Origin: CAZUGA01 sp964619885
GTDB taxonomy: Bacteria; Pseudomonadota; Gammaproteobacteria; Methylococcales; UBA1147
Length of the DNA: 64,000 nucleotides
Direction of reading: 5' to 3'
Assembly (NCBI GenBank): GCA_964619885.1
Contig: CAZUGA010000003.1
Coordinates: 1 to 64,000 of the forward strand
Positions 56,274 to 64,000 of the stretch are shown here, piece after piece. Within the stretch, counting starts at the first letter, position 1, and every line of letters begins with the position of its first letter. The notes beneath the pieces were generated by a model. The model was not told the DNA's origin and made no database searches. It saw only the letters and a program-made list of their open reading frames with translations. Position numbers and translations under genes: made by a program.

Positions 56274-56303
56274 ATTAAATGCTTGATTTCACGATTTTGT
56301 CAA
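56274..56303 (-). promoter_or_regulatory. Candidate promoter of the DGR operon
   Basis: On the minus strand TTGACA (56303-56298, exact consensus -35) is followed after 18 bp by TTTAAT (56279-56274, five of six matches to the -10 box). This would start transcription just upstream of the HTH ATG at 56238 and read through avd, TR and rt. Confidence 0.55.
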
Positions 56304-56383
56304 CAAAACGTCTTTTTTTGTCGCGACACTCCGTCCCAACACCCCATCAAACTTTCAAATTCGAAAAATCAATGATTCAAAAC

Positions 56384-59300
56384 TCAAGGCTCGCGGCGCG
56401 GGCCACGCGCGCAACGGAATCCGTCGTCCCAGACCGCGTACCCGGGCCGGACCCCGCTACGGTTCGCCGAGCGCAGGACCCGCGCAGAATCGAAGAACGA
56501 CCCGCCCCGAAGCACTTTGTTTTCGCCTTCAGACGGTCCTTGAGGATTAGTTTGGTTTTTATTTGGATAACCTCCATACCAATCCGCAACCCACTCCCAA
56601 ACGTTGCCGTGCATATCGTACAAAACCCAGGAATTGGGTTCTTTGGAACCCACAGGCTGCGATTCAAAATCGGAGTTTTTGTCGTACCAGGCGTATCGCG
56701 ATAAATCGGCTTCATTGTCACCAAAGGACCAGCGTGTGGGCGAACCCGCCCGGGCCGCGTACTCCCACTCCGCTTCGGTGGGCAACCGATAACCCAAGGC
56801 CTCACAAAACTCCTTGGCCTGCATCCAATTGATGCCGGTTGCGGGTAATTCATCCGCACCCTCATGTTCTAAGAGGAACTTACGGTATTGCCCATTGGTC
56901 ACTTCATACTGCCCAATGTCGTACGCCGACAATATGACCTTGTGTTGCCTCTCATCCGTACCCCGATCAGGCTCGGTCACCGGTGAACCCATCATAAATT
57001 CCCCCGCGCAAAGCGCGACAAATGCGAAACCATTTTTGTCGGTATACGGCGTTGGTTGGCAGATTTTATCGTCCAAACCCTTTAGGTAGACTTGGTTAAT
57101 ATCACCGGCTAGGGTCGCTACACTCGCGTTCCATACCTGCCCAACCGGCTTTAATCCTTTAAATTCTAAGGCCTTCGCCAACTCGGACCAGCCCGTACCG
57201 TTGACGATTACGGCTTGCGCGCCATGTGCTCCTGTCCCAATCCCTTTCGATTCACCAATATCAACAAAAATCGATTGTTCGTAAGGCTCCAGGTGATGGT
57301 TGTCCCCCAGCAAATGAATTTTGTGTTGCGCCTCATCCAACCCTAACAATACCTGGTCCACACTGCCGCTATCCAATAACACCCGGGCCAGCGCCTGCGC
57401 TTCGGGGTTATCCGGGCGAGCCGCCAATATCGCCACGCTATGCGCGATGCCGGGCCTGACCCGCTGCGGCGCGCCGCGCGATGGGCAGCGCCACAGCTCC
57501 GCCTCACCGTCGGCCAGCGATTCGATACATGGCCGATCCTGCAACGCCCAAATTATCTCTACCTTTCCGGGCGCCACCCGTTGATACGCCGAACCTTGTG
57601 GACCCGCCACGCTCAGCGGCCACCGCCCATCGATTGGCGGTTCATAAAAATGCCGGGCCGCGGCGGGCCGGCCCGCCGCGTGGATAATTTCCGGCGAACC
57701 CACCGGTTGAACCCACGGGCTCAAAAATGCTGCCGCAAGCGCGCCCGCCGCAAAACCCAAACACAGCCCTAATCCCATCCACAACCGCCCGGGTCGCCTC
57801 AGATTTACCGCGGGTAACGCACCCCCGGCAAAACCCATTTCCAGTAACATGGTTTTTTCCAGATCACTGGGCTGATCCCACGCCCACGGTAAGCGTATCT
57901 TTTGATCAGATTGAAAAGTTTTGGGCGCAAGTTCGGCAAGCTGGTTGCGAATTGTCTCGCGCAAAGTGCCTGCAAAAAGCTTATAAAGCTGCGTTATCGC
58001 CGCACTCGGTTCGCGCCAGATTTGCAACAGCGCGAGCTCCATCTGCCGGTGTTGATAAGCGGGTGTATCACGCCAAGGTGTCCGGTCCTGGTCTTGCTCG
58101 CGGCGCCGCATTTCCGCGCGGTATTCGTTTTCCCAGAAATCCAATGCGCGGAATAACGTTGTAGCGCTTGAACCAGTTTTGTCAACGCATTCGGAGTCGG
58201 TCAACCAATTCAATAACGCCGCACGCTCGGGCCCAGTCCACTGCAAGCGCTGAGGCGTTGCTCGGGCATTTTCCGAAGCCTGTCGCAAACGCCACGGCGA
58301 AACCTCCAAACCCAGCGCATCACGCAATCGGAACGCGCTTATTTCATTCACCGGCGACGGCGCCAGCGCGCACGCGGCAGTCCAGGTTTGGGCCGCGTCG
58401 GGCCGCTCGGGCTGGGGCCCGGGTGCGCTACCGACCAACCGCGCGACCAATTCCCGTGGTCCAATATGCGCAATATTGTGCGGCGCCAATAAAGCGGCCA
58501 GCCCGCTATTCCCAGCGGCAGGGTCGACGAACCACAAACGGGGCCAGTATGACAGATTACGCAACAAAGCTTGAATCCGCATTCTGCGGTCGTCCGCATC
58601 GTGTTGGCGCAGTAGCTGGCGGCCATCGGTCAAAATGACCACCAGCGCGAAATCGCGGCGTTCATCCACCTCGCGCGGCGCGAACAACTCGCCATCGGCG
58701 TGCATCAATTGCAGCGGGATTCCGCGAAAACCGGCGCGCTCTACCTGCAAGCCATAGGCGCTCAACGTCATCTCGATCTCGTTGGCCAAGCGCGCCAGGC
58801 CGGTATCTGAGGCCGATTCGTCCAGCCATAGCCACAGCTCACGGTGGAAACGCGCGTACTCGAAGCATAGCTCGGGTAGACCCCCGGCCCGCGCGGTCCG
58901 GTCCACCGTTTGCGCGACATCCAAACGCCGCGTTGGCGTTTCCGCGATATAGCGTTCAATGCCCCACACCAAACTATCCTGCTGCGCGCGATCCAACAAT
59001 ACCAGGTTTTTTTGCGGCAAACTTTGTAAAAAGGCGCGCGGCGCACCTTTAAACTGTGGCGGAGGTTCCGGTTCCGGCAGATAGCGGCGGCGCTGAAGAT
59101 GCCAAGCCAAAGCACCCGCGAACAGCAGCGAAAAAAATGCTAATCCCAGTTTAAACCAGCCGGTCCACAACAATATGGCCGGTGTATGTTCGATACGCGG
59201 CACGCGCACTTTGACCTTACGTTGGCGGAGATTTTCTATCCAGGATTGCTCAGGTTTGGGGCTTTGTATTTTTAGTTGGCCAGTTTCCTCAGAAACTGGG

Positions 59301-59719
59301 AGATCGATCGGCGCAACCTTCGGCATCGGTGAACGTAGCAAAAATACGCCGTATACAATCAAGATCAATAATATTACCGCGCCCAGCGCTCGCCAGCCCA
59401 TGTCCCGCCTATCTGTTTGTGGCGATCGTGCGGTCTCAAACCGGCGCTGCGGGATAGGTACCAGCGCCGCATCAGCTTGCTCGAACCAAGCATCGAATAC
59501 CCGGTCGAACGACGCCTGGCCGGGCTCATCTTTGACCAGTATCGCGCGAAGCATGGTTTTGAGTTGTCGCGTGGATGGCTCGCGATCCAGTTGGGGCGCC
59601 AGATCGAATACATGCTTGAGCCGCGCCAGTTCCACCACGCCGATACGCAGCCCGGCCTCGCGCAGCGCGCGCAGCAGGGATTGCAACCCAATGTCCGCTT
59701 GTAGCCGCCGCGTCGACAC
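56384..59719 (-). CDS. Membrane CoxE/vWA - FGE-fold protein, DGR target 2
   Basis: A 1111-residue protein starting with GTG at 59719. Layout: residues 1-95 a CoxE-type helical domain that accompanies vWA proteins working with MoxR ATPases (LLRALREAGLRIGVVELARL.. FDRVFDAWFEQAD); helices at about 108-130 and 181-206; a vWA domain at about 290-430 with a MIDAS DESAS (Asp300, Ser302, Ser304) and VVILTDGRQ; a third helix at about 646-670; and an FGE fold at about 880-1111 (GEFMMGSPVTEPD, YRLPTEAEWEYAARAG, YDMHGNVWEWVADWYG). The last 43 codons are VR2. MIDAS and CoxE parts on the inside, FGE outside, fit a receptor. The MoxR gene lies 8 bp upstream. Confidence 0.88.
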   Translation of the reverse strand: MSTRRLQADIGLQSLLRALREAGLRIGVVELARLKHVFDLAPQLDREPSTRQLKTMLRAILVKDEPGQASFDRVFDAWFEQADAALVPIPQRRFETARSPQTDRRDMGWRALGAVILLILIVYGVFLLRSPMPKVAPIDLPVSEETGQLKIQSPKPEQSWIENLRQRKVKVRVPRIEHTPAILLWTGWFKLGLAFFSLLFAGALAWHLQRRRYLPEPEPPPQFKGAPRAFLQSLPQKNLVLLDRAQQDSLVWGIERYIAETPTRRLDVAQTVDRTARAGGLPELCFEYARFHRELWLWLDESASDTGLARLANEIEMTLSAYGLQVERAGFRGIPLQLMHADGELFAPREVDERRDFALVVILTDGRQLLRQHDADDRRMRIQALLRNLSYWPRLWFVDPAAGNSGLAALLAPHNIAHIGPRELVARLVGSAPGPQPERPDAAQTWTAACALAPSPVNEISAFRLRDALGLEVSPWRLRQASENARATPQRLQWTGPERAALLNWLTDSECVDKTGSSATTLFRALDFWENEYRAEMRRREQDQDRTPWRDTPAYQHRQMELALLQIWREPSAAITQLYKLFAGTLRETIRNQLAELAPKTFQSDQKIRLPWAWDQPSDLEKTMLLEMGFAGGALPAVNLRRPGRLWMGLGLCLGFAAGALAAAFLSPWVQPVGSPEIIHAAGRPAAARHFYEPPIDGRWPLSVAGPQGSAYQRVAPGKVEIIWALQDRPCIESLADGEAELWRCPSRGAPQRVRPGIAHSVAILAARPDNPEAQALARVLLDSGSVDQVLLGLDEAQHKIHLLGDNHHLEPYEQSIFVDIGESKGIGTGAHGAQAVIVNGTGWSELAKALEFKGLKPVGQVWNASVATLAGDINQVYLKGLDDKICQPTPYTDKNGFAFVALCAGEFMMGSPVTEPDRGTDERQHKVILSAYDIGQYEVTNGQYRKFLLEHEGADELPATGINWMQAKEFCEALGYRLPTEAEWEYAARAGSPTRWSFGDNEADLSRYAWYDKNSDFESQPVGSKEPNSWVLYDMHGNVWEWVADWYGGYPNKNQTNPQGPSEGENKVLRGGSFFDSARVLRSANRSGVRPGYAVWDDGFRCARGPRREP
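56387..56515 (-). repeat. DGR variable repeat VR2
   Basis: 129-bp copy of the template at the 3' end of the vWA-FGE gene. It differs from the template at 20 positions, all template adenines changed to G, T or C. Residues altered include Asn to Phe, Asp, Val, Ser, Tyr and Arg to Gly or Trp. Its pattern differs from VR1, so the two were mutated independently. The same G+C-rich 3' end is invariant. Confidence 0.95.
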
Positions 59720-59727
59720 GAATCGAC

Positions 59728-60666
59728 TCAGTTCAGCACGGCCCGGTCGTCGCGGTCTTTGATTAAGGTCGATACCGCCGGCAGATCAGCCAAGCGGCAG
59801 TTTTGCAGCGCCGCGCTATCCGCATGGCCACGCGCCGACAACACGGTCAACCACACCAGCAGTTCTGCGGTCGCCGGGCGTTTGCGCAATTCACGCCCGC
59901 GCAATTCCAGAAAGCGCGCGATCGCGGCTTCGCGTACTTCAAGGCTCAAATTCGGAAAATCCCCCACACGCGCTTCAACGGCACGGCGCAATAATTCTTC
60001 GGTAAATTCGATATGGTGAAAGATACAGCGGCGCAAAAACGGCTCGGGCAAGCGCCGTTCGCTATTGCTGGTAATCACGATAATCGGCGGCGCTTGATCG
60101 CCGCGGTCCACGCGCAAATCTTTTTCCGGGACGTAAAATTGGTGCTGGTCCAGTACGTTCAGCAGATCGTTTGGAAAGTCGCGCGAGGCTTTGTCAATCT
60201 CGTCGATCAGTACGACCGACGGTTGCTTGATATCGTAAGCCTGCCATAGCGGACCGGGCTCGACAAATTCACCGCGCGATATCGTCTCACCTTGCCGGGC
60301 CGGATCGTTGGCCGAATGCAGATAAGCCACCGCGTCGTAGCGGTATAGCAAATCTTCGGCCGTGGTATCGCTACGCACATAAAGCGGGAACAGGTTTTTC
60401 TCGATTCCGAAATACCAGGCCAAGTAATGCGCAACCTGGGTCTTACCGGTCCCCGGCTCGCCGGTCAGCAGCAACGGCGCACCCACCGCCAGCGCCACAT
60501 TGACCGCATCGACCAGGTCCGGGTCGGGCTGGTAGTGCTGCGCGGCTTGGCTGTGGTTGCCCAGAGCTTCGGGAAGCTCGCGTTGATGCAGTGCATCGCG
60601 GCGCGCATCGCTGCGGTCGCCAGGGTTGAGTAGTTCGAAGCCGAAAGCGGGTTTGGATTCTGGCAT
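59728..60666 (-). CDS. MoxR-type AAA+ ATPase
   Basis: The start is the ATG at 60666, with GGAG eight bases upstream; the frame upstream lacks coding character. The 312-residue ATPase has Walker A LLLTGEPGTGKTQVAHYL, Walker B SVVLIDEIDKASRDFPNDLLNVLD, sensor VITSNSERRLPEPFLRRC and a C-terminal lid. MoxR ATPases remodel vWA-domain partners; the next gene, 8 bp on, is exactly such a protein. In ternary conflict systems this pair transmits a signal to an effector. Confidence 0.9.
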   Translation of the reverse strand: MPESKPAFGFELLNPGDRSDARRDALHQRELPEALGNHSQAAQHYQPDPDLVDAVNVALAVGAPLLLTGEPGTGKTQVAHYLAWYFGIEKNLFPLYVRSDTTAEDLLYRYDAVAYLHSANDPARQGETISRGEFVEPGPLWQAYDIKQPSVVLIDEIDKASRDFPNDLLNVLDQHQFYVPEKDLRVDRGDQAPPIIVITSNSERRLPEPFLRRCIFHHIEFTEELLRRAVEARVGDFPNLSLEVREAAIARFLELRGRELRKRPATAELLVWLTVLSARGHADSAALQNCRLADLPAVSTLIKDRDDRAVLN

Positions 60667-60724
60667 AGGGCTTACTCCGGTTGAATTATTCGGGTTGCGT
60701 GTACTTGTACATCGCGCACTTGTC

Positions 60725-60788
60725 GGATGGCGCTTCGTGTGCGACCTACACATTGGGAAACGTAGGGTGGATAAGCGCAGCGCCATCC
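60725..60788. repeat. REP-like inverted pair between the TIR and MoxR genes
   Basis: GGATGGCGCT (60725-60734) and AGCGCCATCC (60779-60788) are exact inverted repeats, and within the right half GGTGGAT (60766-60772) pairs with ATCCACC (60785-60791). The right half (GTAGGGTGGATAAGCGCAGC) has the look of the repetitive extragenic palindromes common in Gammaproteobacteria; the left half is a degenerate reverse copy. Only this pair is seen in the window. Confidence 0.6.
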
Positions 60789-60822
60789 ACCGAAAACAAC
60801 GAAGCACCAATCCTTATCGCAA

Positions 60823-63261
60823 TCAAAACGCATCGTCGTCATCCTCCCTCACATCCCCTTGCTCGCGCCTCAGCTTATACAAAATATCGTACCACGAAGA
60901 CTCCGATTCGGCGCGCCGAACCAAGGCCAATAGAGCTTCGAATCGTCCTGCGGTCACCTCGGTCATGCGTTGGGCTAATTCGCCGATCTCCTTGGCGTTA
61001 GCCAGCTGCGCCCTGCCCTTCAAAAAATCCAACAGCTCATGCTCCTCCACATTATCCAACGGCTCCAGCATACGCAACCAAAAAGACGGTTCGACGAAGC
61101 GGCGGTGATGAATGCGTAGATTGTCCTTGAGTTTGGGATACCGAGCGCGCTGCACCTCGATCGCCGCGTAACAAACAATGCGCAAATCGGCGGGACATTG
61201 CCGGGTCAAATAACCGGCCGCGAAATTGAGCCAGGCTTCCAATTCCGTCGGTTTGAGCGCTGCATTGCCATTGCCGAACAAGCCCCAATTGAGCCACAGC
61301 ACCGGCCGGGTAGCACCCGAAGTTTTGGGTGCGTGGCGGCGCAGCAGGTGTTGCACGGCCTCACCGGAATCGGCTTCGAGCTGCAAAACCAACTCATGCT
61401 CCAGGTCTCGGCCCAAATTTTCGCGCGATACGGGGAATTGCAGATTTTTGGTATCGATCGCGAGTTTATCGGATAATTGGAATTCGCAGTGATCGCGCAA
61501 TTGTTCGTGGAGTAAATCCAGACGGTTTCCAGGCTCCGCGTACGGCACCAGAACCATGACCCGCAAGCTATCGCTGCTGACAAACTCGGCCAGCCATTTG
61601 GCGGTCATACTCTTTTGCTTTTCGCGGTCGATCAACAAGTGGGAAAATCGTTGGCGCAGATCATCTACTGGCAGATCGGTTTGCCAATCGCGAAAATTGG
61701 CCAGCGCCCCCAATGAAACCATTTCCGCATCGGCCGCATACTGTTCGGTCAATACCTGCTGTAAGGCTGCGGCCGGGTCGTCAGCGCATTGCAACCAGCG
61801 TCTGAACCACGCAACGGCGACTGATTTTGCCGCATCGCCGGGGAAGCACAGGCGGCGCCAAATGAGTAGCGGCAACGCTTGGGTGAAGGCTGAGTTTGGT
61901 GGAATAGTTTCTGTTTCCGGCGCGGGTACGTTCAGATAGATCACGTTGGGCGAAACATTGTGCGTTACGAGTAGTTGCGCGAGTTTCTCCAACGTGAGTG
62001 GATCGAAACCACTGTCCGTGCGCAGGTACAATCGCTCAGTCCCATTATGAATCCGGTCTGCGGCAAAAAAATAAACGACCTGCGGGCTAAAACCTGCTAA
62101 CGCATTGTCCAATTCTCCCCGGGTCGTCACGACACGCACATAATTGCCAAGTTCGGCTTGCGGCCACAACTCTTCGAATAAGGTCTGAAGGGTTTGGCTA
62201 TGCGCGGCGTCATCAGGAACGATCAACAATACACTTAAAGGTTGCGCGCTTTTGATACCCGTCCCCGGATCAGTCTCGATACCGGTTAAAAATAGCCAAC
62301 CCCTATCAACCATCAACGTACTGTTCCACGTAGTCAATAACCAGGGTAGCTGCAAAAGATTTGGGTCGTTGCTGGCAATTCGCAGACGCAACGGTGCCGC
62401 CATCGGTGTTGGTTCGGGTTGGTCCGCGGATCGGTAAAAGGCGCTGCGGAACAAAGTCGCATGGTCCTTGGAATTTTCCCCGAACAAGATCTTGAATAAC
62501 ACCGCGCCCCAATGCTTTGATGCGGTCGCGACAAAACCCTGAACCATAGCGCTATCACCCCGTACCAAATCCAATAACGGCTGAATTTGTTTTTCGACAT
62601 CCGCCCACGGGCATTTTCGCGGTAGAAAAACCGGGTTGCCCGGCAGGCTGTATTCCGTGTAAAGATCGTCGCCGTCGTGTTTGAACTCGATGTTCAGCAG
62701 GTAAATTTTGTCCGGCGGCGCTTGCCGGGGAGAAACCAATCTACCGGGCGATGTTGTTGCCACGGCTATAGGATTCTGCTCGGCTAATTCGCGGATACGC
62801 TCGGCGATCTCGGCGTAGACACGCTCTCGATCCGACCACGACTTTTCGCTCAGTGGCTTGTCTGGCGTGTTGAATCCTTGATATTTGTCCAGCGTTGCTT
62901 CCCGCTGTCGGCCATTCCCGCGTTCGATAAACGGTATAGGGGTGGATTTTACCGTTGACGGGCTCAAAAATACCGGCAGCAACGTCACTCGTTTGGCCTC
63001 CGCTTCTGCAAGAAGATGCGGTAATTCTTGTTCGTAGATAAACTTAGACGCGAGAAAATCCTGCGAAACAAATAATACCGCCACGTTAGCTTCGCGTAGC
63101 GCCCGTTCAATTTCTTTGGCCCAGTCCTCACCGGGCTTAATCCTATTGTCATGCCAAACGTCGACCAATCCTTGTCGTTCCAGCGGCTCCACAAAACGTT
63201 GGAACTGTTCCAGATTCTCCCGGTCCTTACGACAGTAACTGACGAAAACCTTGTTTTCCAT
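60823..63261 (-). CDS. TIR-domain effector with a degenerate CHAT-like region
   Basis: An 812-residue protein with a strong AAAGGAGGT ribosome-binding site. Residues 1-150 are a TIR domain (KVFVSYCRKDRENLEQF, VAVLFVSQDFLASKFIYEQEL, Glu79 in the place of the NADase catalytic Glu). Residues about 280-530 look like a CHAT fold (LRLRIASNDPNLLQLPWLL) but the catalytic His site reads YFFAADRI and the Cys site LNVPAPE, so it is a pseudo-protease. The C-terminal 280 residues (LRVMVLVPYAEPGNRLDLL, RPVLWLNWGLFG..) are of unknown type, possibly an inactive NTPase-like sensor. It is the likely effector of the system, depleting NAD when triggered. Confidence 0.85.
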   Translation of the reverse strand: MENKVFVSYCRKDRENLEQFQRFVEPLERQGLVDVWHDNRIKPGEDWAKEIERALREANVAVLFVSQDFLASKFIYEQELPHLLAEAEAKRVTLLPVFLSPSTVKSTPIPFIERGNGRQREATLDKYQGFNTPDKPLSEKSWSDRERVYAEIAERIRELAEQNPIAVATTSPGRLVSPRQAPPDKIYLLNIEFKHDGDDLYTEYSLPGNPVFLPRKCPWADVEKQIQPLLDLVRGDSAMVQGFVATASKHWGAVLFKILFGENSKDHATLFRSAFYRSADQPEPTPMAAPLRLRIASNDPNLLQLPWLLTTWNSTLMVDRGWLFLTGIETDPGTGIKSAQPLSVLLIVPDDAAHSQTLQTLFEELWPQAELGNYVRVVTTRGELDNALAGFSPQVVYFFAADRIHNGTERLYLRTDSGFDPLTLEKLAQLLVTHNVSPNVIYLNVPAPETETIPPNSAFTQALPLLIWRRLCFPGDAAKSVAVAWFRRWLQCADDPAAALQQVLTEQYAADAEMVSLGALANFRDWQTDLPVDDLRQRFSHLLIDREKQKSMTAKWLAEFVSSDSLRVMVLVPYAEPGNRLDLLHEQLRDHCEFQLSDKLAIDTKNLQFPVSRENLGRDLEHELVLQLEADSGEAVQHLLRRHAPKTSGATRPVLWLNWGLFGNGNAALKPTELEAWLNFAAGYLTRQCPADLRIVCYAAIEVQRARYPKLKDNLRIHHRRFVEPSFWLRMLEPLDNVEEHELLDFLKGRAQLANAKEIGELAQRMTEVTAGRFEALLALVRRAESESSWYDILYKLRREQGDVREDDDDAF

Positions 63262-63503
63262 TATGCGACCTCCTTTGCCAAGCAGCCCCGCATAAGCTTA
63301 TCAAAGGACACTGTTGCGCTGCAAAGAAGTGGGCGCTGAAATTGACCGACTTAGCCGTCCATGGTTCACCGAACGGTCTTAATACCCGCTTGGGCAGATA
63401 ATATTCACGTTGGGTTCAAAATAAACTCGGTATACTTAGAAGCTGCCAGGTCCATATTGGCAGGAGACTGGGCCGGAAAACCTGGGGTAAGAAAGGCGAG
63501 CAA

Positions 63504-63836
63504 ATGATGAAAGCTTTATTGAGAACTGGACTTTTGAGCATAATGTTGGCGATGGTTTCGAGCCAGACCTTCGCATTGCGTTGCGGAAGTAAACTGGTCG
63601 GACTGGGCGATAGAAAACATGAAGTCATCAGGATTTGTGGCGAACCCAGTTTCACCGACAGCTTCGACGAGCCCATCGTGGCCTACGGTTACGGGGGCTA
63701 CCAGCAACGGGTCACCCAACGGGTGGATGTATGGACTTACAATTTTGGGCAAAACCGCTTTATGCAGGAATTAGTTTTTGAAGGCGGCGTGTTGCGCCGG
63801 ATTAACCGCTTGGGCTATGGGTACCGCAAAAATTGA
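63504..63836 (+). CDS. DUF2845 family exported protein
   Basis: A 110-residue protein with a signal peptide (MMKALLRTGLLSIMLAMVSSQTFA) and the DUF2845 pattern: LRCGSKLVGLGDRKHEVIRICGEPSF, then VDVWTYNFGQNRFMQELVFEGGVLRRI. Two Cys (RCG and ICG) are probably bonded. The fold is like that of small outer-membrane assembly lipoproteins (SmpA/BamE type), but the function is unknown. The remaining 164 bp to the window end show no gene. Confidence 0.85.
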   Translation: MMKALLRTGLLSIMLAMVSSQTFALRCGSKLVGLGDRKHEVIRICGEPSFTDSFDEPIVAYGYGGYQQRVTQRVDVWTYNFGQNRFMQELVFEGGVLRRINRLGYGYRKN

Positions 63837-64000
63837 CCGCGAGTGTATATCGATAAAGCTTCGATTTACCCATCTATGCGATCAATAGCCGACGAGCAAT
63901 GAATCCGACCAAATTTCAATTCAGAACCCAAAATCGCGCTCGAACCCATAGATATATTTGTTGAATAATCTGGATATTTCTAATATCTCCGGATCCACTG

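Noticed and set aside
60667..60810. A longer N-terminus for the MoxR ATPase
   Set aside because: The frame runs through the REP-like repeat and lacks coding character; a GGAG precedes the ATG at 60666.

Overview
The window looks like a gammaproteobacterial chromosome of moderate G+C. The best evidence is the block lptD-surA-pdxA-rsmA (30495-36840) with the divergent cell-wall recycling pair amgK-murU beside it, an arrangement typical of Gammaproteobacteria such as pseudomonads. LptD, lipoproteins, cyclopropane-fatty-acid synthase and cytochrome P460 fit a Gram-negative envelope. The genus cannot be fixed from sequence alone. No rRNA, tRNA or CRISPR array was seen.

Layout: (1) 1-9624 is a glycogen cluster: glgC, a GH57 glucanotransferase and malQ leftwards, glgB-glgA rightwards, then an orphan secretin-like protein. 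(2) 9987-17334 is accessory: exported and membrane proteins, a class A beta-lactamase-fold serine hydrolase, a dipeptide epimerase/DUF2461 pair, a truncated CHAT caspase-like remnant, a palindromic element and a RES-Xre toxin-antitoxin pair. (3) 17613-21448 is a partner-switching pair (STAS protein plus PAS-SpoIIE-ATPase). (4) 21863-30342 holds two dodecins, a poly-gamma-glutamate hydrolase-like protein, a halogenase-like flavoprotein, an AidB-like acyl-CoA dehydrogenase, cfa, murU and amgK. (5) 30495-37976 is the outer-membrane biogenesis/housekeeping block. (6) 37993-43323 has an internally deleted glyA, a Cys-rich membrane peptide, 680 bp of non-coding DNA and a three-gene membrane vWA operon. 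(7) 43501-52591 is mixed metabolism and membrane functions (pgk, HTTM pair, methyltransferases, P460, dicarboxylate symporter).

The standout is 52938-63261, a complete diversity-generating retroelement (DGR) built into a TIR / MoxR AAA+ / vWA conflict-type system. It contains a reverse transcriptase, an Avd accessory protein, an HTH protein, one template repeat (TR) and two variable repeats (VR1, VR2). VR1 lies at the 3' end of a membrane-anchored FGE-fold gene. VR2 lies at the 3' end of a 1111-residue membrane vWA protein whose C-terminus is an FGE fold. Over 129 aligned positions the TR differs from VR1 at 19 sites and from VR2 at 20; every difference is at a template adenine, the signature of DGR mutagenic retrohoming. 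Upstream on the same strand lie a MoxR-type ATPase and a TIR protein with a degenerate CHAT-like middle. The natural reading is that hypervariable FGE domains act as ligand sensors at the membrane, the MoxR-vWA pair transduces, and the TIR protein is the effector. DGR-linked ternary conflict systems are known from comparative genomics; the specific arrangement here (two differently built targets sharing one TR, a pseudo-CHAT TIR effector, an SH variant of RT motif 4, a REP-like pair inside the operon) deserves attention.
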